Source: Lentinula raphanica (taxonomy: Eukaryota; Basidiomycota; Agaricomycetes; Agaricales; Omphalotaceae). Taken from it: 64,000 nt of DNA. The position numbers were made by a program, and so were the translations under genes. How positions within the stretch are numbered: the stretch's first letter is position 1; each line of letters starts with the position of its first letter. The notes under the pieces are model-generated. The model saw only the letters and a list, made by a program, of their open reading frames with translations. It did no database searches and was not told the DNA's origin. The stretch lies in contig JANVFP010000028.1 in the NCBI GenBank assembly GCA_027919835.1, positions 496,001 to 560,000 on the forward strand, written 5' to 3'. This document shows, piece by piece, positions 36,802-48,916 of this stretch.

Positions 36802-37772
36802 TTACCTCGCTAAGTCTGCTTCTAGTCGAATAGCCTCTACGGCATTGCTATGATTTCTGAAACCTGGATTCAGAAAGATACTGGGTATATTTCTGGGCGG
36901 TTGTCGTTCAACCATTTTTGAGACCTCCACTCTTCTCCGAAGCTTTCGACCACCCTGGCCTTTAGCCATATCTCTGGTGTCAACAGATCGCAAAAGCGTA
37001 CGAAACTCTGGGCGCCTGAAACCGACATCCAGTACTAATTTCACCTTCTCCTCGTTCTCTTCATCATCTTCTTCGTCTGACATCCCATCGATTCCAAGCA
37101 CCGTAACTGCATACAGAATGAAGTCCCAGCACTCCGACCCTTCTATGTCGCCTTTATCCTTGCAGTCCCGTTGCTCTATAGTTGCAATAGTCTGTCTCCG
37201 CGTCATTTTCTAAGGAATCTGCTTAGCGGTTACAACGGTGGAAGCAATGGTAAACTTACCCAGACGCGAAGGCTGCGAGAATGTTTTGCAAGAGAAGTAT
37301 CATCCGGGCTCTTGAGGGAACAGGTCTTTCGGAGTATCCTATATATCTTATCCGCGACCAGTTTATCCCATTCGTCATGTTGCGGTGGTTCTGCACCGCC
37401 GGATCCAGATCTAGTACTCTGCGCGATACTCTCGGCCTCTCGAGCTATCCTGTATATAAGAGCTTGATTCCAAGGTGACTGTTTGACCTCCGAAATATTC
37501 CTTCCAGAGGTGTCAAGCTGAGCATTAGTTAGAGTTGGTCCTTGTTCTGGACAGGCGCGAAAGCGGTCCAGAGAATCCATAGAGGCTGGTTCCAATTCTG
37601 AGATATGTTCGAGCGAAGTAACTGCAAAGGAGTTCCGGATTATTTCTCTGACTATGTCCTTGAAGTATTCAAGTAGAGGTGTCAATATTGTTACATGAAT
37701 CGATGAGTAAATCCTTACACCAGCGACTTTTTTCTCGACGTGTTCTCCACCAGGTTTGGCAGTGCGTGGCAT
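36802..37772 (-). CDS. CC3: short paralogue carrying only the SDEED domain
   Basis: From the ATG at 37772 the exons read MPRTAKPGGEHVEKKVAG, then (after an intron with a CTTCAAG acceptor) DIVREIIRNSFAVTSLEH with SPWNQALIYRIAREAE, then (after an intron at about 37255-37206) MTRRQTIATIEQRD, GIDGMSDEEDDEENEE, VGFRRPEFRTLL, and a TAA at 36802. The last two thirds align with the C-terminal domains of CC1 and CC2. There is no coiled coil, and the domain is shorter at its end. Its stop lies 126 bp from that of CC1, tail-to-tail. It may be a stand-alone domain gene or a truncated duplicate. Function is unknown. Confidence 0.6.
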
Positions 37773-38166
37773 AATACAGTTTCTGCAGTAGCAATAGCGA
37801 GCGCCCGATGATTGTAGCTGGCTATAGGCCCAGTTTCTCTGCAAAGATGAAATTCAGTCTGACGTTTATCACTGCCACGGCCACGTGAGCACAAGATACG
37901 CGATCCATTCACTGCACAGGTGGATATCAGGCTAACCAGTACATGTACGCTACGCGTGGCGAGTACCGTTTCGGCGTCTCAGGCATGTAAGCACTTACAT
38001 CGGTGCTGGATAGCTTAGGAAGTATAGTGAAGAAGACAACGTCGTTACAATATACACCTACACAGTTGCTATGATCGTTTTATACAGCGACTGAGCCACC
38101 AGACTGAACGCCTAGATACCCATTCTGCGTTTCTTCAGATTAGAGCTGGCCTTCAGCTACGGCATC
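37773..38166. other. Intergenic between CC3 and the membrane-protein gene
   Basis: Both neighbours are on the minus strand, so the promoter of CC3 should lie here. No gene is seen. Confidence 0.3.
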
Positions 38167-38964
38167 CTACTCCATGAGGGTTGGATCGAGCTGATGCTCA
38201 GCAATCTGGAGATTGTCTGTACGTTCTTCCATCTCTTCCAAAAGTTCCATTCTAGCATCTTTATGCTCGAGCGACATGCGTACTTCCTAAGCCACAATCA
38301 GTGAATGTCGAGGTAGGTGAAAATCAGATACCGTACCCGGGGTCGGTTGGCACGAAGAGCAGGCCAGATGAATAGAATCACAGTGCTCACAGCGACCACA
38401 CACATGATCAGCGAAACTCTGAATTTCATGAGAGAACCATCCGAAGGCAGTGGGGGAGCGATCGATACAGGTGATGCCATTGTTAAAGAGGATGTACTCA
38501 GGTCATCCATGAGACTGCCGCTGAGAGAAGATGCAACGCTTTCGGATGCACTCGCTGAGGTCAAGGATGAACGCGCCACTGCAATCGGTCCATCAAAGAA
38601 ATCGACGAAGGCCTGAAACGTCATCAGGTAATCATGAGTCGTGTGGTGGTCGATGGCGGTACTCGACGAGGACGGTATGATTGTCGCAGTCGCCTCAAGA
38701 AGTTCGACAAAGGATGGCGACACGGGGTGAGCTGTGGGAGGACCAGCCACATGATTCAGGATGGGCAGATTATTCATGGTCAAAATCGCTGGTGTTGGTG
38801 TAGCCAAGGAGTTCGAAGGAGATGTCTGTTGTGATTCTTGAAGAATTTTCGCGATGGTCTCCAAAATTTCTGAAACTTCAGTGAATGGTACTTTATATAG
38901 TCAGTCTCCGGGGCTTACAGGACGAAAAAAACGTGTAATCCGATATGCACAGGTTTGAGAACAT
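38167..38964 (-). CDS. Single-pass membrane protein, Ser/Thr/Pro-rich, unknown function
   Basis: Three exons (38964-38919, 38875-38337, 38286-38167) join in frame into 234 residues. Most of the protein is a low-complexity Ser/Thr/Pro region (SASASESVASSLSGSLMDDL). It is followed by one hydrophobic helix (SLIMCVVAVSTVILFIW) with a positive ALRANRPR flank, then a short acidic tail (SLEHKDARMELLEEMEERTD) that could form a coiled coil. This suggests a type of anchored protein with a small cytosolic tail; the topology is inference. The first exon is short and its acceptor (CTGAAG) was chosen because TTTCAG creates a stop. No family is recognised. Confidence 0.5.
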
Positions 38965-39358
38965 GAGGATTTGACTCGGAACGTAGCGCCTCGCGCCTTT
39001 CCGAGTCAGCGGATCTGATCTTGATCTATAAACTTGAAAAATAGGTTTGAATTTAAAGACAGAGATTGGGAAAAAGATGTGAGTGAAGAGCCAGAGTCCT
39101 TTGTCTGATGGTGACTGTACGTTGCATAGGAATAGAGAGAAATATGACGAAGTTGAAAGTTGTTGGGCGGTGGTTCAACCTCGTGACTCGAATCGGGCGC
39201 TTAAAATATGGCGCTCATGCAATTCTATCTCGATGAACGGGTGATGCGTGACGCGTTGCGTCGACGGTCCAAGCATAACTAGTACCTGGTATAAAGGCCA
39301 CAAATTTCAAACGTTTATCCTTCTCCTCACTCTTCCATGCCCATAGAGGAACGCTCTC
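38965..39358. promoter_or_regulatory. Divergent upstream region
   Basis: This gap lies between a minus-strand gene starting at 38964 and a plus-strand gene starting at 39359, and should contain both promoters. No clear element is seen. Confidence 0.3.
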
Positions 39359-41053
39359 ATGAATCAAAGACACTCTCCTGTCAAAACTCATGCAACGGTA
39401 GGTGTCAATGACTGGTGCGCAATCGCGACGTCTGCTCATGCTAGTCATCTATAGAAACTGAAGGTAGTGGCTCAGGAGTCGCCTGCCACCCAACCAGTGG
39501 TATTGGAACTTGAACACCGTGTTATTGCACTTCAGAACGAAGTCAAGCTTAGAGATATGGCTTTGCTAAAGGTTCAGGATGACTCGAAGAACAAGCAGCA
39601 AGAACTGGACAGGACTATCAAAGAGGTTTTGGTAATGCTTGATTCTGCTCTCGTATGCTGCCGCTTTCTCATCTTTCCAGGACTGGGTTCCTCGCGCCAT
39701 CATCGATGCTCAAAGAAAGCACGATTACACTTATCGCTTGCTACTTCGGACGAGCTCCCAACTCACGTCTTATCACCAGCAACTGAAAATTCCAATGTCG
39801 CCAGGCTTTGCGGAAGAGCTGAAAGAATGCTCTCCAAACGAACTTATCAAGATTCACGCTGAAGCTGGCGATGTCAGTGCCATACTACGTCAGGAGTTGG
39901 CAGATTCGGAGGTGAAAACTCATCTTTCTCGTTCCTGCAATGCATTTGTGAATACTTTATATCCAGCAAGCTCATGAACAGGAGGTCGCCAAACTCAACG
40001 AGAGAGTGGCTTATCTGGAAGCCAGGCTTGCAAATGCAAAATCGGAAAGCGAACACGCTCGACTCGAGATAGGCTCGGTGAGTAGAATGCCGCTGTCTGG
40101 AGCTATCACTGATTATAATTACTAAGGGAAGCGAATGCGACGAGAGCGAGATAAACTGTTTAGAAGACGGACATGCTCAACTCGAATCAGGCTCAGTGAG
40201 GAATGCTGTATGCATAAGTTTGACGAGATCTGACTAACATTGCAATCACTATAGATATCAGTACTGGGACGCATGTCTTCTTCACGGTCATCTACAGCGA
40301 TAGAAAAGGTATATCCTGTGCGTTTTGTCTCTGATCTTTGTCCATCCCGATTGATGACTTCATTACCAGCAGCCCAAAAGAGGAGAGAGCAACGATATTC
40401 CCTCTACGACACTCGTGAATGAGGTCTGTGGCAACCAATAGTTAAATTGCTGTCGCGCTGATTAGGCCTTTCAGAGTCGCCCTCATGTCCCCAATGTCTC
40501 CTCCTACCATCTTCCTTTTCCCCCAGAAGCATTGGCTGTCAAGTGGTTCAAAGATGCTTTCGATTTTTTGAACATCGACCTTGGAACGTCCTTCGCTACG
40601 TTGGTAACCTGTTGGCTTAAATTCGAGGGCCTTCATGGGTGGAAATCGAGCAGAAACGCGCTTTCGAGTGTTAATCGCCCCAAAGAAGTCAGTAAATGGA
40701 TTCGGTATGGGCGTTATGCTAAGATCGAAATTGTCATTGCACCTTCACAAATCGAGGGATTCGCGGAAAGGATGTGGCTGTGGTGGGTGCAACTTCAGCC
40801 AGAATGGCGAGAACTTGGGCAAGATTTGCGGCCCTTACCAGTGCAGCAATTTGGAGACGATTGGAGGTTGCTGGACGTTCATGGTATCAACGGTTGGTTG
40901 AGTCTGTTTGCTGGTCTCAGATGGTGGGGTGAGAGTCTTGCACAGCTTGATAGCTCTGAACGAAACAGCCGAAGTAATGATTGGTTAGAGCTCATAGCGG
41001 ACATGTGCAAAATGCTCGAGGGTTTGATTATGTACAAACAGAAGACGATGTAG
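39359..41053 (+). CDS. Coiled-coil protein with Trp-rich C-terminal domain, unknown function
   Basis: From the ATG at 39359 (MNQRHSPVKTHAT) eight exons with seven short introns keep one frame, giving about 430 residues. The N-terminal part has a coiled coil (LEHRVIALQNEVKLRDMALL) and, after a middle segment, another (EQEVAKLNERVAYLEARLAN). The large last exon encodes a Trp-rich domain of about 180 residues: ALAVKWFKDAFDFLNIDLG, RPKEVSKWIRYGRYAKIEI, MWLWWVQLQPEWRELGQDL, INGWLSLFAGLRWWGESLAQ. I recall this domain in many agaric hypothetical proteins, often in high copy, but no function. Two small exon ends (HARLEIGS, HAQLESGS) look like a local duplication. The gene's last exon has a close paralogue at 1-154. 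The frame is intact. Confidence 0.75.
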
Positions 41054-42330
41054 TTCCTGTAGAAGTCGTCTAAGTCACGGTTATCTTAGACTTTGGAGTC
41101 CTCTGCATCACAATCGTACAGATTTCAGTCGACTCCTAGCAAGCCCAGCTTTGCACTCAGCAATATCCAAGACATCAGCACAGCCAATGAACCCCTCTGA
41201 GCCGCCGCTGAAGGATGGAAGGCAGCTTTGACGAACTTAACGACATATCCGAGCTCGTGGAGGTAGAGGGATTGAAACTACCTGCTGCAAATGTATCCGC
41301 CGTCGAGGCTAACAGTGCTAGTCAACCTAAATTCACTATGTACCCGAATCAATGTCGTTTAATATCTTGTAGGCATTGTCTCAAGCATGTTGAGGTGCAG
41401 TGTGTTCAATTTACAAATCTTTCAAGAATTTCTGACGAGGATTCGATTCCAGAGTCGCAGTGACCTTTTCACCGAATTCGATGAGCAAAAGGAAAACCCA
41501 GCAGATCCAAAAATCTTAAGCTCTTGATTTCATGATCATGATAAGTAGTATGGAAGCACTTCTACTCTCCGCCATTCTTTGGGATTCAATGATTTATCCC
41601 AATAAGCCGGTGTCGTGGATATACTCAGGCTTTTTTCCTACTTGAAGACCCGCGAATAACCCGGCGTAACAAAATCTGGTTTTGGCACTCTCACTATTAC
41701 TACGATGAACTACCACCAAAAACGTCCTTACCAAAGGGCGGCTGCTGAGCACCGAAGAAATGGTATTCCTAAGCCTCGACAGATCCCAATAATATGACGA
41801 GCCTTCGCCGAGTGATACCGTTACCACGGCAGACCTCGAGGTAGAAGGTATTACTGGCGAGCTTAAGAAAGCTTTTCGGACTATTTACAAAAATGACAGC
41901 TCACTCAAGGAGCGACGCGATTTGAACGTGAAATATCGCCAGCTTGTTCGTGCCCGCAATCCCACGACTACCCCTTGGTCTGATTTCATTCTCTACAGGG
42001 TTACGAACAGTGTCTCAGCAGAAAAAAGCCTTGTGAGATACGAGCTACAGCCCTCCAGCCCAGAGCTTTACCGAGTTTGAGGACACGAAACCTTCTCCGT
42101 ACCAGAGAATCTGAACGTGTTCTTAGCGAACGTTAGTGTTCCGACATTTTGCCACAAAGATCATGAATGAAGTGGGATTAGTTCAAAAATCGAGCTCTAC
42201 GATACATACGACACAGTAGAGTTTGAATTCCACAGAGAAACGAGGATGGGCCGGAATAGAAATCGAGCAAGGCATTACCTCACACAGGGAGGACAGTATT
42301 GAAAACAATGTCCCAAAATTTACCTGCAAT
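41054..42330. other. Coding-like remnants, not identified
   Basis: Plus-strand scraps look protein-coding but do not join. About 41215-41463 reads MEGSFDELNDISELVEVEG. About 41640-41720 reads a WFWHSHYYYDELPPKTSLPK segment. About 41840-42080 reads EVEGITGELKKAFRTIYKND, SDFILYRVTNSVSAEKSLV and RYELQPSSPELYRV. Stops and frame changes separate them. They may be one decayed gene of about 1 kb. I do not recognise the family. Confidence 0.3.
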
Positions 42331-42336
42331 GTGTCT

Positions 42337-43660
42337 TTAAGAGAGTGGTTCGATGCGAATGAGAAAGGGACATACTCGTGACACCGAACCTTCGAGGTTG
42401 AAGTTTTGGTAATGGTACCGGTGAGCGAGATGGTATTTCTTCATTTCCTTCAAATCCGCCAGCAGTTGTGTATAGTTTAACCTGTAGGAGATACATGACA
42501 AGCCAAAACAAAGAGAATGTCGACGAAGACATACGCGTAATGCATGCAGTCGTAAAGGACATCTGAACATCAATTTCAGCATTTGTCCATTATGTGAGAT
42601 AATTGATAGCTCACAGTAAACGCCCCCGATATTTATGCCATTCGCGACCGGTAAAGAGGATATCTTGTCGGCAAGACAAGTCATAGGCCATTCTAATATT
42701 GCAAACAGGAGAGGTGGCATGATAAGGTGGAGCCTTTGTACCAGTGTTAAATGCGTTCCAGTGAAAGGTGGAAAGAAAACCTCACCGATCCATCGGCACG
42801 TAATGATGCACACCGTGCAGCAAGAGTTGTAAGAGTAAATATAGGCTTGTTGGGAAGGTAGTAGTCGACAAATCTATTGAAGATATACTCCAACAAGGTC
42901 CAGATGAAATTCCCGATGAAGAAACACATCAACGTTTTAGAAAGCGAATCTGCGGATAGGTTGGCTAATGCGGACAAAGGCGAAGTTGGGTCGACCATGA
43001 ACGATGGGAGAGGAGTAATGAATTGAAGCGCAGACCGAAGAAAGAGGTAGAATGATATGTAGCCAGAATATTGGCACCGCACACCGTTTGGCTTTGGTGA
43101 CTACCTGGGAATCGAGGATGAGTTCCTGGCTTTACGAGACTAGGAGAAGTGGATGTACTTCGAAGTGATCTGGACAATCTGGACCAAAAAGTCGCACAAG
43201 TGTCGAGGCTGATGGACCTGGCGGAGATAATAGGCTTTGCTACGATGATGTTTTAGCGAAATAGAGGGGTATTCGGAAGGTGACCACGGACCTGAAGTTT
43301 GCATTTCACAAATGCGGAAGCAAAGTGGAGGTCCAAAAATTGATGTTTCTTAAGGTCTTCCACTGCGTCTGTTGCATCTGGATCAAAGTCATCCTCTGCT
43401 TCCCAGTGTATATGAGAGCGAGACCCTTGAGATTTCGTGTTGACTTTGAAAGAGTAATAAGCCGGGCGCACCATTCCGAACAATATTCTCCCTACAGCCC
43501 AGTCTACCAATGGCGTACTCATCCAGCATATCATAGGCACTGTCCGAGCGCCCATGCTCAGGTTGATCCTCCATGACTGCCTCAACGTCTTGACCCGCAT
43601 ATTTGAATTATGTCGTCGCCGCCAGGATATTCTCGAAGGAAGCTGGTGACTGACAAAACC
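42337..43660 (-). pseudogene. Fatty-acid 2-hydroxylase (Scs7/FA2H-like) relic
   Basis: Reading 3' to 5' on the plus coordinates, the minus strand gives the family's landmarks in order: a damaged cytochrome b5 end (KYAGQDVEAVMEDQ, SDSAYDMLDEYAIGRLG); the linker DDFDPDATDAVEDLKKHQFL; SADSLSKTLMCFFIGNFIWT with LLEYIFNRF; a histidine box HGVHHYVPMDR in another frame; LHLIMPPLLFAILEWP; PVANGINIGGVYC; and LKEMKKYHLAHRYHYQNFNL with FGVTS. The intact enzyme hydroxylates ceramide fatty acids in the ER. Here frames shift several times (for example between the IWT block and the first His box), the b5 heme HPGG is gone, and a His of the last box region reads HRY. It is a clear pseudogene. Confidence 0.7.
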
Positions 43661-43699
43661 GGTGAACAAGAACAAACCATCGTATAAAGACTACTCACG

Positions 43700-44180
43700 T
43701 TGATGTTTCTCTACCCAAGTAGCGAGTCGACCTCTTGGAACGCCAGCAATTCGAGGAAGGATGCCGCCTATGATCGACCGTTGTGCAACGAGGGTGAGAT
43801 CTTGGGTAGAAGGTACGACGCGAAAGTGAAGTGTAAGCAATCGGCCTCTACAGCAAAGTGACTTTCAGAAAAACTCAATGGATCGATTTTATATGAGTAC
43901 AAATGGACGTGCCACAGACGAAGCCAGACGGGTCGGAGAGGGTAAAGTTCTCTTTGGAGCGAACATATTCGTGCCAGGTAAATTGGCGAAATCCAAAAGA
44001 GAGTTCAACGCAAAAGCGACGCCATAGAAGGTCCAGCCAGCAGGCTTTTGAGGGACGATTGATAGACCTCCTGCAGGGTGTGCATCGTCTTCGAGTCCGC
44101 CCACGATATTCCGACAAGGTCAGACTTGTGAGAATCCTCAGCGATGCTAGCGAGGACTATAGTCTGCGGGATTGGTGATG
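43700..44180 (-). pseudogene. Possible amino-acid transporter (AAAP-like) fragment
   Basis: One minus-strand frame (about 44104-43889) reads DDAHPAGGLSIVPQKPAGWT followed by FYGVAFALNSLLDFANLPGT. Fungal AAAP transporters have a loop of type HPGGG...WP...G followed by a helix with FAY. A second frame gives ARSKENFTLSDPSG where the transporters have an EMKNPxDF block. Another piece near 43740-43800 (LVAQRSIIGGILPRIAGVPR) is hydrophobic. Stops separate the parts. Identity is tentative; it could belong to another membrane-protein family. Confidence 0.25.
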
Positions 44181-45167
44181 GTCATAATGGCGGCGATGAA
44201 TCTTGAAAGGTCTTAAAATATGGTAGAGAACTCAGAAGAGTGCATGGTGATACCTGCTGCACAAAGCGTGCAATTGCACTGAGCGTGCTCGTCGGACGCG
44301 AGTACCGCAGATAAAGAGAGTACTGAGGAAGGAAGAGGCGTATGACGGTGATGCGATTGAGTCGAGAAAAGTACTAGTGAAACTTTGAACGATCGCGAGA
44401 GAGATATATCAGTGAGCTCGCAACATCTTATCTTATCAGTCTGCAACATGCCGAACGGAATACTTGCCGAATACATACGAACTTCTTTCCCACCGAATTT
44501 CTTATTTCTTATAACTTTCATGCCATGGCAGAACAAAAGTATCGATTCTAGCTGGTGTCAGCTTGAAGGGACAGAGTCGCTTTCGCGCCGAACCGCAAGA
44601 TTTTCTGGAATTCAACCTCTCAGTTTGTCAACTTAGTACGCGTAAACGTTAATTTGACAACAACCGCTACGAGTACGAGGTGCCATTTAGGTCATCCAAC
44701 ACTTACAGAATTGTTGGCAGCAATCGCCACACACAACTGAATACCTACTCTGGCTGTCTCCTCACTTGTCTGTGCGTTGATCCCTTCTCACCGCGATTAC
44801 TCCTACCTCCTCCTGCTCTTTGTCGAGTTCCTTAAACCGGGTTCAACGTGAATCGAACGCACCTGCTATCGATTCTCTAGATCTGTTCTTCGCCGGGCCA
44901 GTGAAGATGAATTCTCTCGAGCAACAATACTGCTCCTTCATTACCGTCAACCAGAAAACTTACCTTTCCCGCAACCGATGGACGCAGTACTCCATTTTCA
45001 GAAAATTAAATCCCGCGTATGTTTCCTTGTACATAATGCCTGTAACTGTCTAGTCATGAATATCAATCCAAACTCTGCTAGCGTTGTCATGCCCCTCGTG
45101 AGCTGCTATCAAGGATATCATCAGAGGCCAACTGATGTTCATCCATGGCTCCGGCCTCGTGGTAATT
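44181..45167. other. No firm gene; upstream region of RING gene 2
   Basis: A plus-strand frame near 44861-45020 (IDSLDLFFAGPVKMNSLEQQ, YCSFITVNQKTYLSRNRW) looks coding-like and ends at a plausible donor, but no acceptor gives a continuing frame. The minus-strand frame 44213-44536 has no motif. Confidence 0.3.
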
Positions 45168-46205
45168 ATGCCTTCAAGTAAACCGCGTGTTAGTCCTAAA
45201 TTGCGACTCTCACCTTTGGACAATCATCTCGTACTTTCTATGGCACCTGAACGCGCTCATAGAGCTTCTCTTCATCGAACCAACCAACAAAAACATCCGC
45301 CTGGGCCTAGTTATACCATGACTTCACCTAGTGCGACGAGAAAATCCCAGGACGTCAATGCCACTATCACTTCCAAACCTACCACAGCGATCAGCACCCC
45401 TACTCCTGCCGCTACTGCCACAGCGGCGGGAGAGTCCAATTTGCCAGTGTTTCATAGTGCCGTCGACCTGTTTAGCCATGATCTCCCGCTCGAAGCACGC
45501 ATGCTTTCGAACCTTGCGCCTCTAGATACTGTGGTCACACCAGAAGACTCCTCTTTGTCCGAGCCTGACCCTTCTATTGATGTGTCTAATCCTACATCTC
45601 TTACGAACACCAATGCATATATATACGATCTTCCATCGAAGCCACTCATTCCAGTCGAGCTTCCCGCCGCAGATCCTCGCATCAAGAGATTGGAAATGGT
45701 TTCTGCATCGAGCGCGCATATCTTCGACGAACAGGAAGCTTCAATCAAGGCCACTAATGAGTATATCGAATTATTGACACAGCTGTGTATTGTGAGTCTT
45801 CATCTCACTGATCTCAATCGATATTTGTCGTCTAATTCATCATCTATTAGGACTATAAGGAAATCCTGGACTCGAAGCAAGTCACAGAACGAATCGACCA
45901 TAGTTGTTGGTCTTGCAAGGATCTTGCGTGGAATCCTCACGTGTACGCATTCCATCTTGCTGCGTCTCCAAATCTTGACCCTTCGTAGTTTGAGATGTGG
46001 GCACGTCGTTTGCGCAAGATGCATCACCAATGCTCGTCGTCTCGAGATTGAGACGGGAAAGACATGCCAATGCCCAACGTGCAGGTTTCCTGTTCGACAT
46101 AAACCGATCCCATCTCTCGCCATCCAAACTACAATTGAAAGGATAGCCTTCAAGCTGGAGGTTACGCCACCCGCTCAACAAACCCTGGAATGGCCTGATC
46201 TTTGA
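45168..46205 (+). CDS. RING-finger protein 2
   Basis: Exons 45168-45791, 45851-45942 and 45989-46205 join in frame (310 residues from the ATG at 45168; 286 from the ATG at 45240). The long N-terminal part is Ser/Thr/Ala-rich. A helical segment (ASIKATNEYIELLTQL) leads into a RING split by an intron: CWSC, DLAWNPHV, then LRCGHVVCARC, then CPTC. The first Cys pair is CWSC where paralogue 1 has CPLC; all zinc ligands are present. After the RING comes a helical tail (AIQTTIERIAFKLE). It is likely a ubiquitin ligase. The conserved DLAW block and the intron place it with the genes at 15980 and 57023. The start is uncertain between the two ATGs. Confidence 0.8.
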   Translation: MPSSKPRVSPKLRLSPLDNHLVLSMAPERAHRASLHRTNQQKHPPGPSYTMTSPSATRKSQDVNATITSKPTTAISTPTPAATATAAGESNLPVFHSAVDLFSHDLPLEARMLSNLAPLDTVVTPEDSSLSEPDPSIDVSNPTSLTNTNAYIYDLPSKPLIPVELPAADPRIKRLEMVSASSAHIFDEQEASIKATNEYIELLTQLCIVSLHLTDLNRYLSSNSSSIRTIRKSWTRSKSQNESTIVVGLARILRGILTCTHSILLRLQILTLRSLRCGHVVCARCITNARRLEIETGKTCQCPTCRFPVRHKPIPSLAIQTTIERIAFKLEVTPPAQQTLEWPDL

Positions 46206-48916
46206 TTTCCCGCATGGCCTCACTGCAGGTCATCTCAGAGCGGCGTTGTCTAACATATCTCTTGTTCTTTCCAACTAACAACTGCCTTTTTGTTATTTTC
46301 TCTTAGACTCTCACCCATGGTGACACTTCTATGCCCTTCAGTGGCTTCCTTTATTTGTTATTCTGGACCGTCATTGCTTCGGATCATCTACTATCTCCCA
46401 ATGAATCTTATTTTGCTTTCAACACTAACAGAAGTAAAGAATGTGTGAATGAGAACGATGTATAATCAACACATTTTTTGGGCAGCATTGATAGAGTTTG
46501 TCGGTTGAAGGTTCGATACTAAACACGCGACGGACGCTGTGGAACTGTCAGGGGTGATTCAGTCCTTTGGCATGGAATGAATGGATGGATATTGCTCGGA
46601 GTGTCGAGCTGAACAAGTTTTCAATCAAACGATATGAATTGTCTGAGAATCATTGTGCCATCTCTGTTCAAACTTCAGGCTTTCAAACTTCAGAGCCTGG
46701 ACACTGTTAAAATAGTCAAGACACTTCGGATTAGTGGCGAAGTAAGGGTCAGCGGCAGCCTGCAAGGAGTACAAGCCCTGTCCCGAATTCGTATCTATAC
46801 CAGGTATTCTCAATGCCAGTCTCGTCAAGAGAGAGAGAGAGATTTGAGCAAGTTCGTTGCATTTCATGATAAGTTGAACACGCGTCCGCGCGACATCCGC
46901 CGCCGGTGGGTGCTTTCGTTCAAGTTCCTGTTCACATGAGTATTCATAGTTTTGCTTTTCAGGTGGGATGTACATACATAATAAGTATACTATGCTTTGT
47001 ACCCGATCGTACGGTTTCCAGTACAAGGTCTCCCTGGGTTGGGTTGATTCTAATAGTAACAGTACGAAGGGTGATTTCTGAAAGTGAATCGTTACGGTTG
47101 TCGACTTTGTCAATAACCTCGACCCACGATTGGTCAAATTGGATTCCGTATGACTCTTTCGTTGACACTCACAATTGCACATTCTGAGTAACCTGCCAAG
47201 ACCCGATAGTGAAGAATTCAGTGGATCAACCCCAAAGAGATACAGAGGAAAGAGAAATGAACGGTTTGTAACGAGCTGTCGCGTCGACGTCACTGGACGC
47301 GCCGGGAGTCCTCACATGCTAGTATACTAAAAGTAAACCTCCTGCACAGTTCACTCCCACGAACAAACGCTCCCCCTCCCCTCCTCAGGCTCCTTCCGCG
47401 ATACGTATCAAGCTCCGAACTGATTCTCTCGAATCTCATGGTATTTGACCCTGAAATCAACACGAACGCTAGATCGAAATGCCGAGCACTAAGAATGCAG
47501 GAACCCTCTGGACTTTTTCTCCCGTATCAGTTAGGGTCTGGACATGAGTGCGAGAAGAAACTTAGCTCGGCTGGGACTGTAGTAGACGAGGCTTGCATCT
47601 TTCAAGATGCTCGTCGACGAGCTCTTCCGAGTACATACTGCTAACGTTGTCAATATGAGGTTTTCGTGTTATTCGCTGTGTTGATACATCAATATGACAA
47701 TTGATAGATGAATAGTATACCAGTGGATGGATAATCAATATACTCACTCCCTCCCGGCGTGTATCTTTCGAAAACGAGCTCACAAAGCCTCTTCAACCCA
47801 GGTTTCCTCCTCCATCAAGCTAAACCGAGAATGAGAATAATGAGGGATTGCATCGAGTGGGTGATGCATATAGGTGCCAGTGGTCTTGCGTTTATCGGAA
47901 AACGACTTCCTCCGACAAGGAACCTGCATGAACGATTGGAAGTACAACTCTTATCAGACTCATTGACTTTTGAGCTAGCAAAATCAAAGTTAATACAAAC
48001 GCGGCCTACGTTCAAAACTTGCTCATCGCTTGGTATCCAATGCTAGGTCGTGAGCGTGAGCTGATGATATCAACGCAGAAAGAGATCAAAGAGACGCGGT
48101 GGCTAGTCTTGAGAAACAGAGATCAGAAACTCACACGCTAACTTCTTCCTTCGTCTCTACAACTGTCATGACCGTCAAAGATGCCCCATTTCTCGCCAAA
48201 AGACCCACAGAAAACTATGAAGTCGAGTGCAATCTCGTCGCAAGGTTGTCTCCGAGTCGAGCACGCGCGGTCTCCAAGCTTCTTCGACATACCTTTTCCT
48301 CCTCACATGAGCCCACAGATCCGCGGTCTCCTTCGTAACAATCTGGCACGCTCGACTCCGAAAAGAGCGAACGAAATACTCATCGATATTGATCTAGTAG
48401 GTGCTCACCGGACAAAAGCCTAGTTAGTCAGGTCATTTCCATTGGCCAATGGCTGAAACGAGAAACTTGTATACCATTGACCTCGTACTATATGTCTATG
48501 AGAACGAAAAACTAAGTCGATATCGAGGGCGAAATTTCGCAGAGTGAGGGAGCGTACATAAGAAGTATCAGGTTGGGCTGACAACAATATAGTTCCATAG
48601 CTAGAGAGCCTAAGAGAGTACTGAGTATTTAGCCAACTTCAAGCGAAGTTAGTGACGGTGCAGCCTGAGGAAAAAAACTTGTGAATATTGGCATACTGAC
48701 GGTCAGACGCCCGTTCAGCTTCGTGGGCGCTTGCACCGTTCCTCTTCTCATCGTCCCATGATCCAATAGATCATTATCTTCTGCAAACCTGAGACTCCAG
48801 ACGTCATTGCTGCTACAGCATCAGGAGGGACGGAATTCATAAAGTTCGAACAGTTCAAGAAGAAGAGTAAGTAAACCGCTCACCCAAGATTCTGCTCTAT
48901 CAGTAGAGCCTGACCA
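46206..48916. other. 2.7-kb stretch without a firm gene
   Basis: A 222-codon minus-strand frame (46625-47293, first codon GTG) contains a fairly protein-like end (QELERKHPPAADVARTRVQL, IPGIDTNSGQGLYSLQAAAD) but no known motif. Plus-strand pieces at about 47820-48046 (MRDCIEWVMHIGASGLAFIG) and 48000-48420 are separated by stops. None can be assigned. One or two decayed genes may lie here. Confidence 0.3.

Noticed and set aside
38317..38834. Plus-strand ORFs opposite the membrane-protein gene
   Set aside because: They are shadows of the minus-strand Ser/Thr-rich gene, whose three exons join in frame and encode a clear transmembrane segment.
46625..47293. 222-codon minus-strand ORF as a gene
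   Set aside because: It begins with GTG, has no motif, and its first half looks like non-coding sequence. Left as unassigned.
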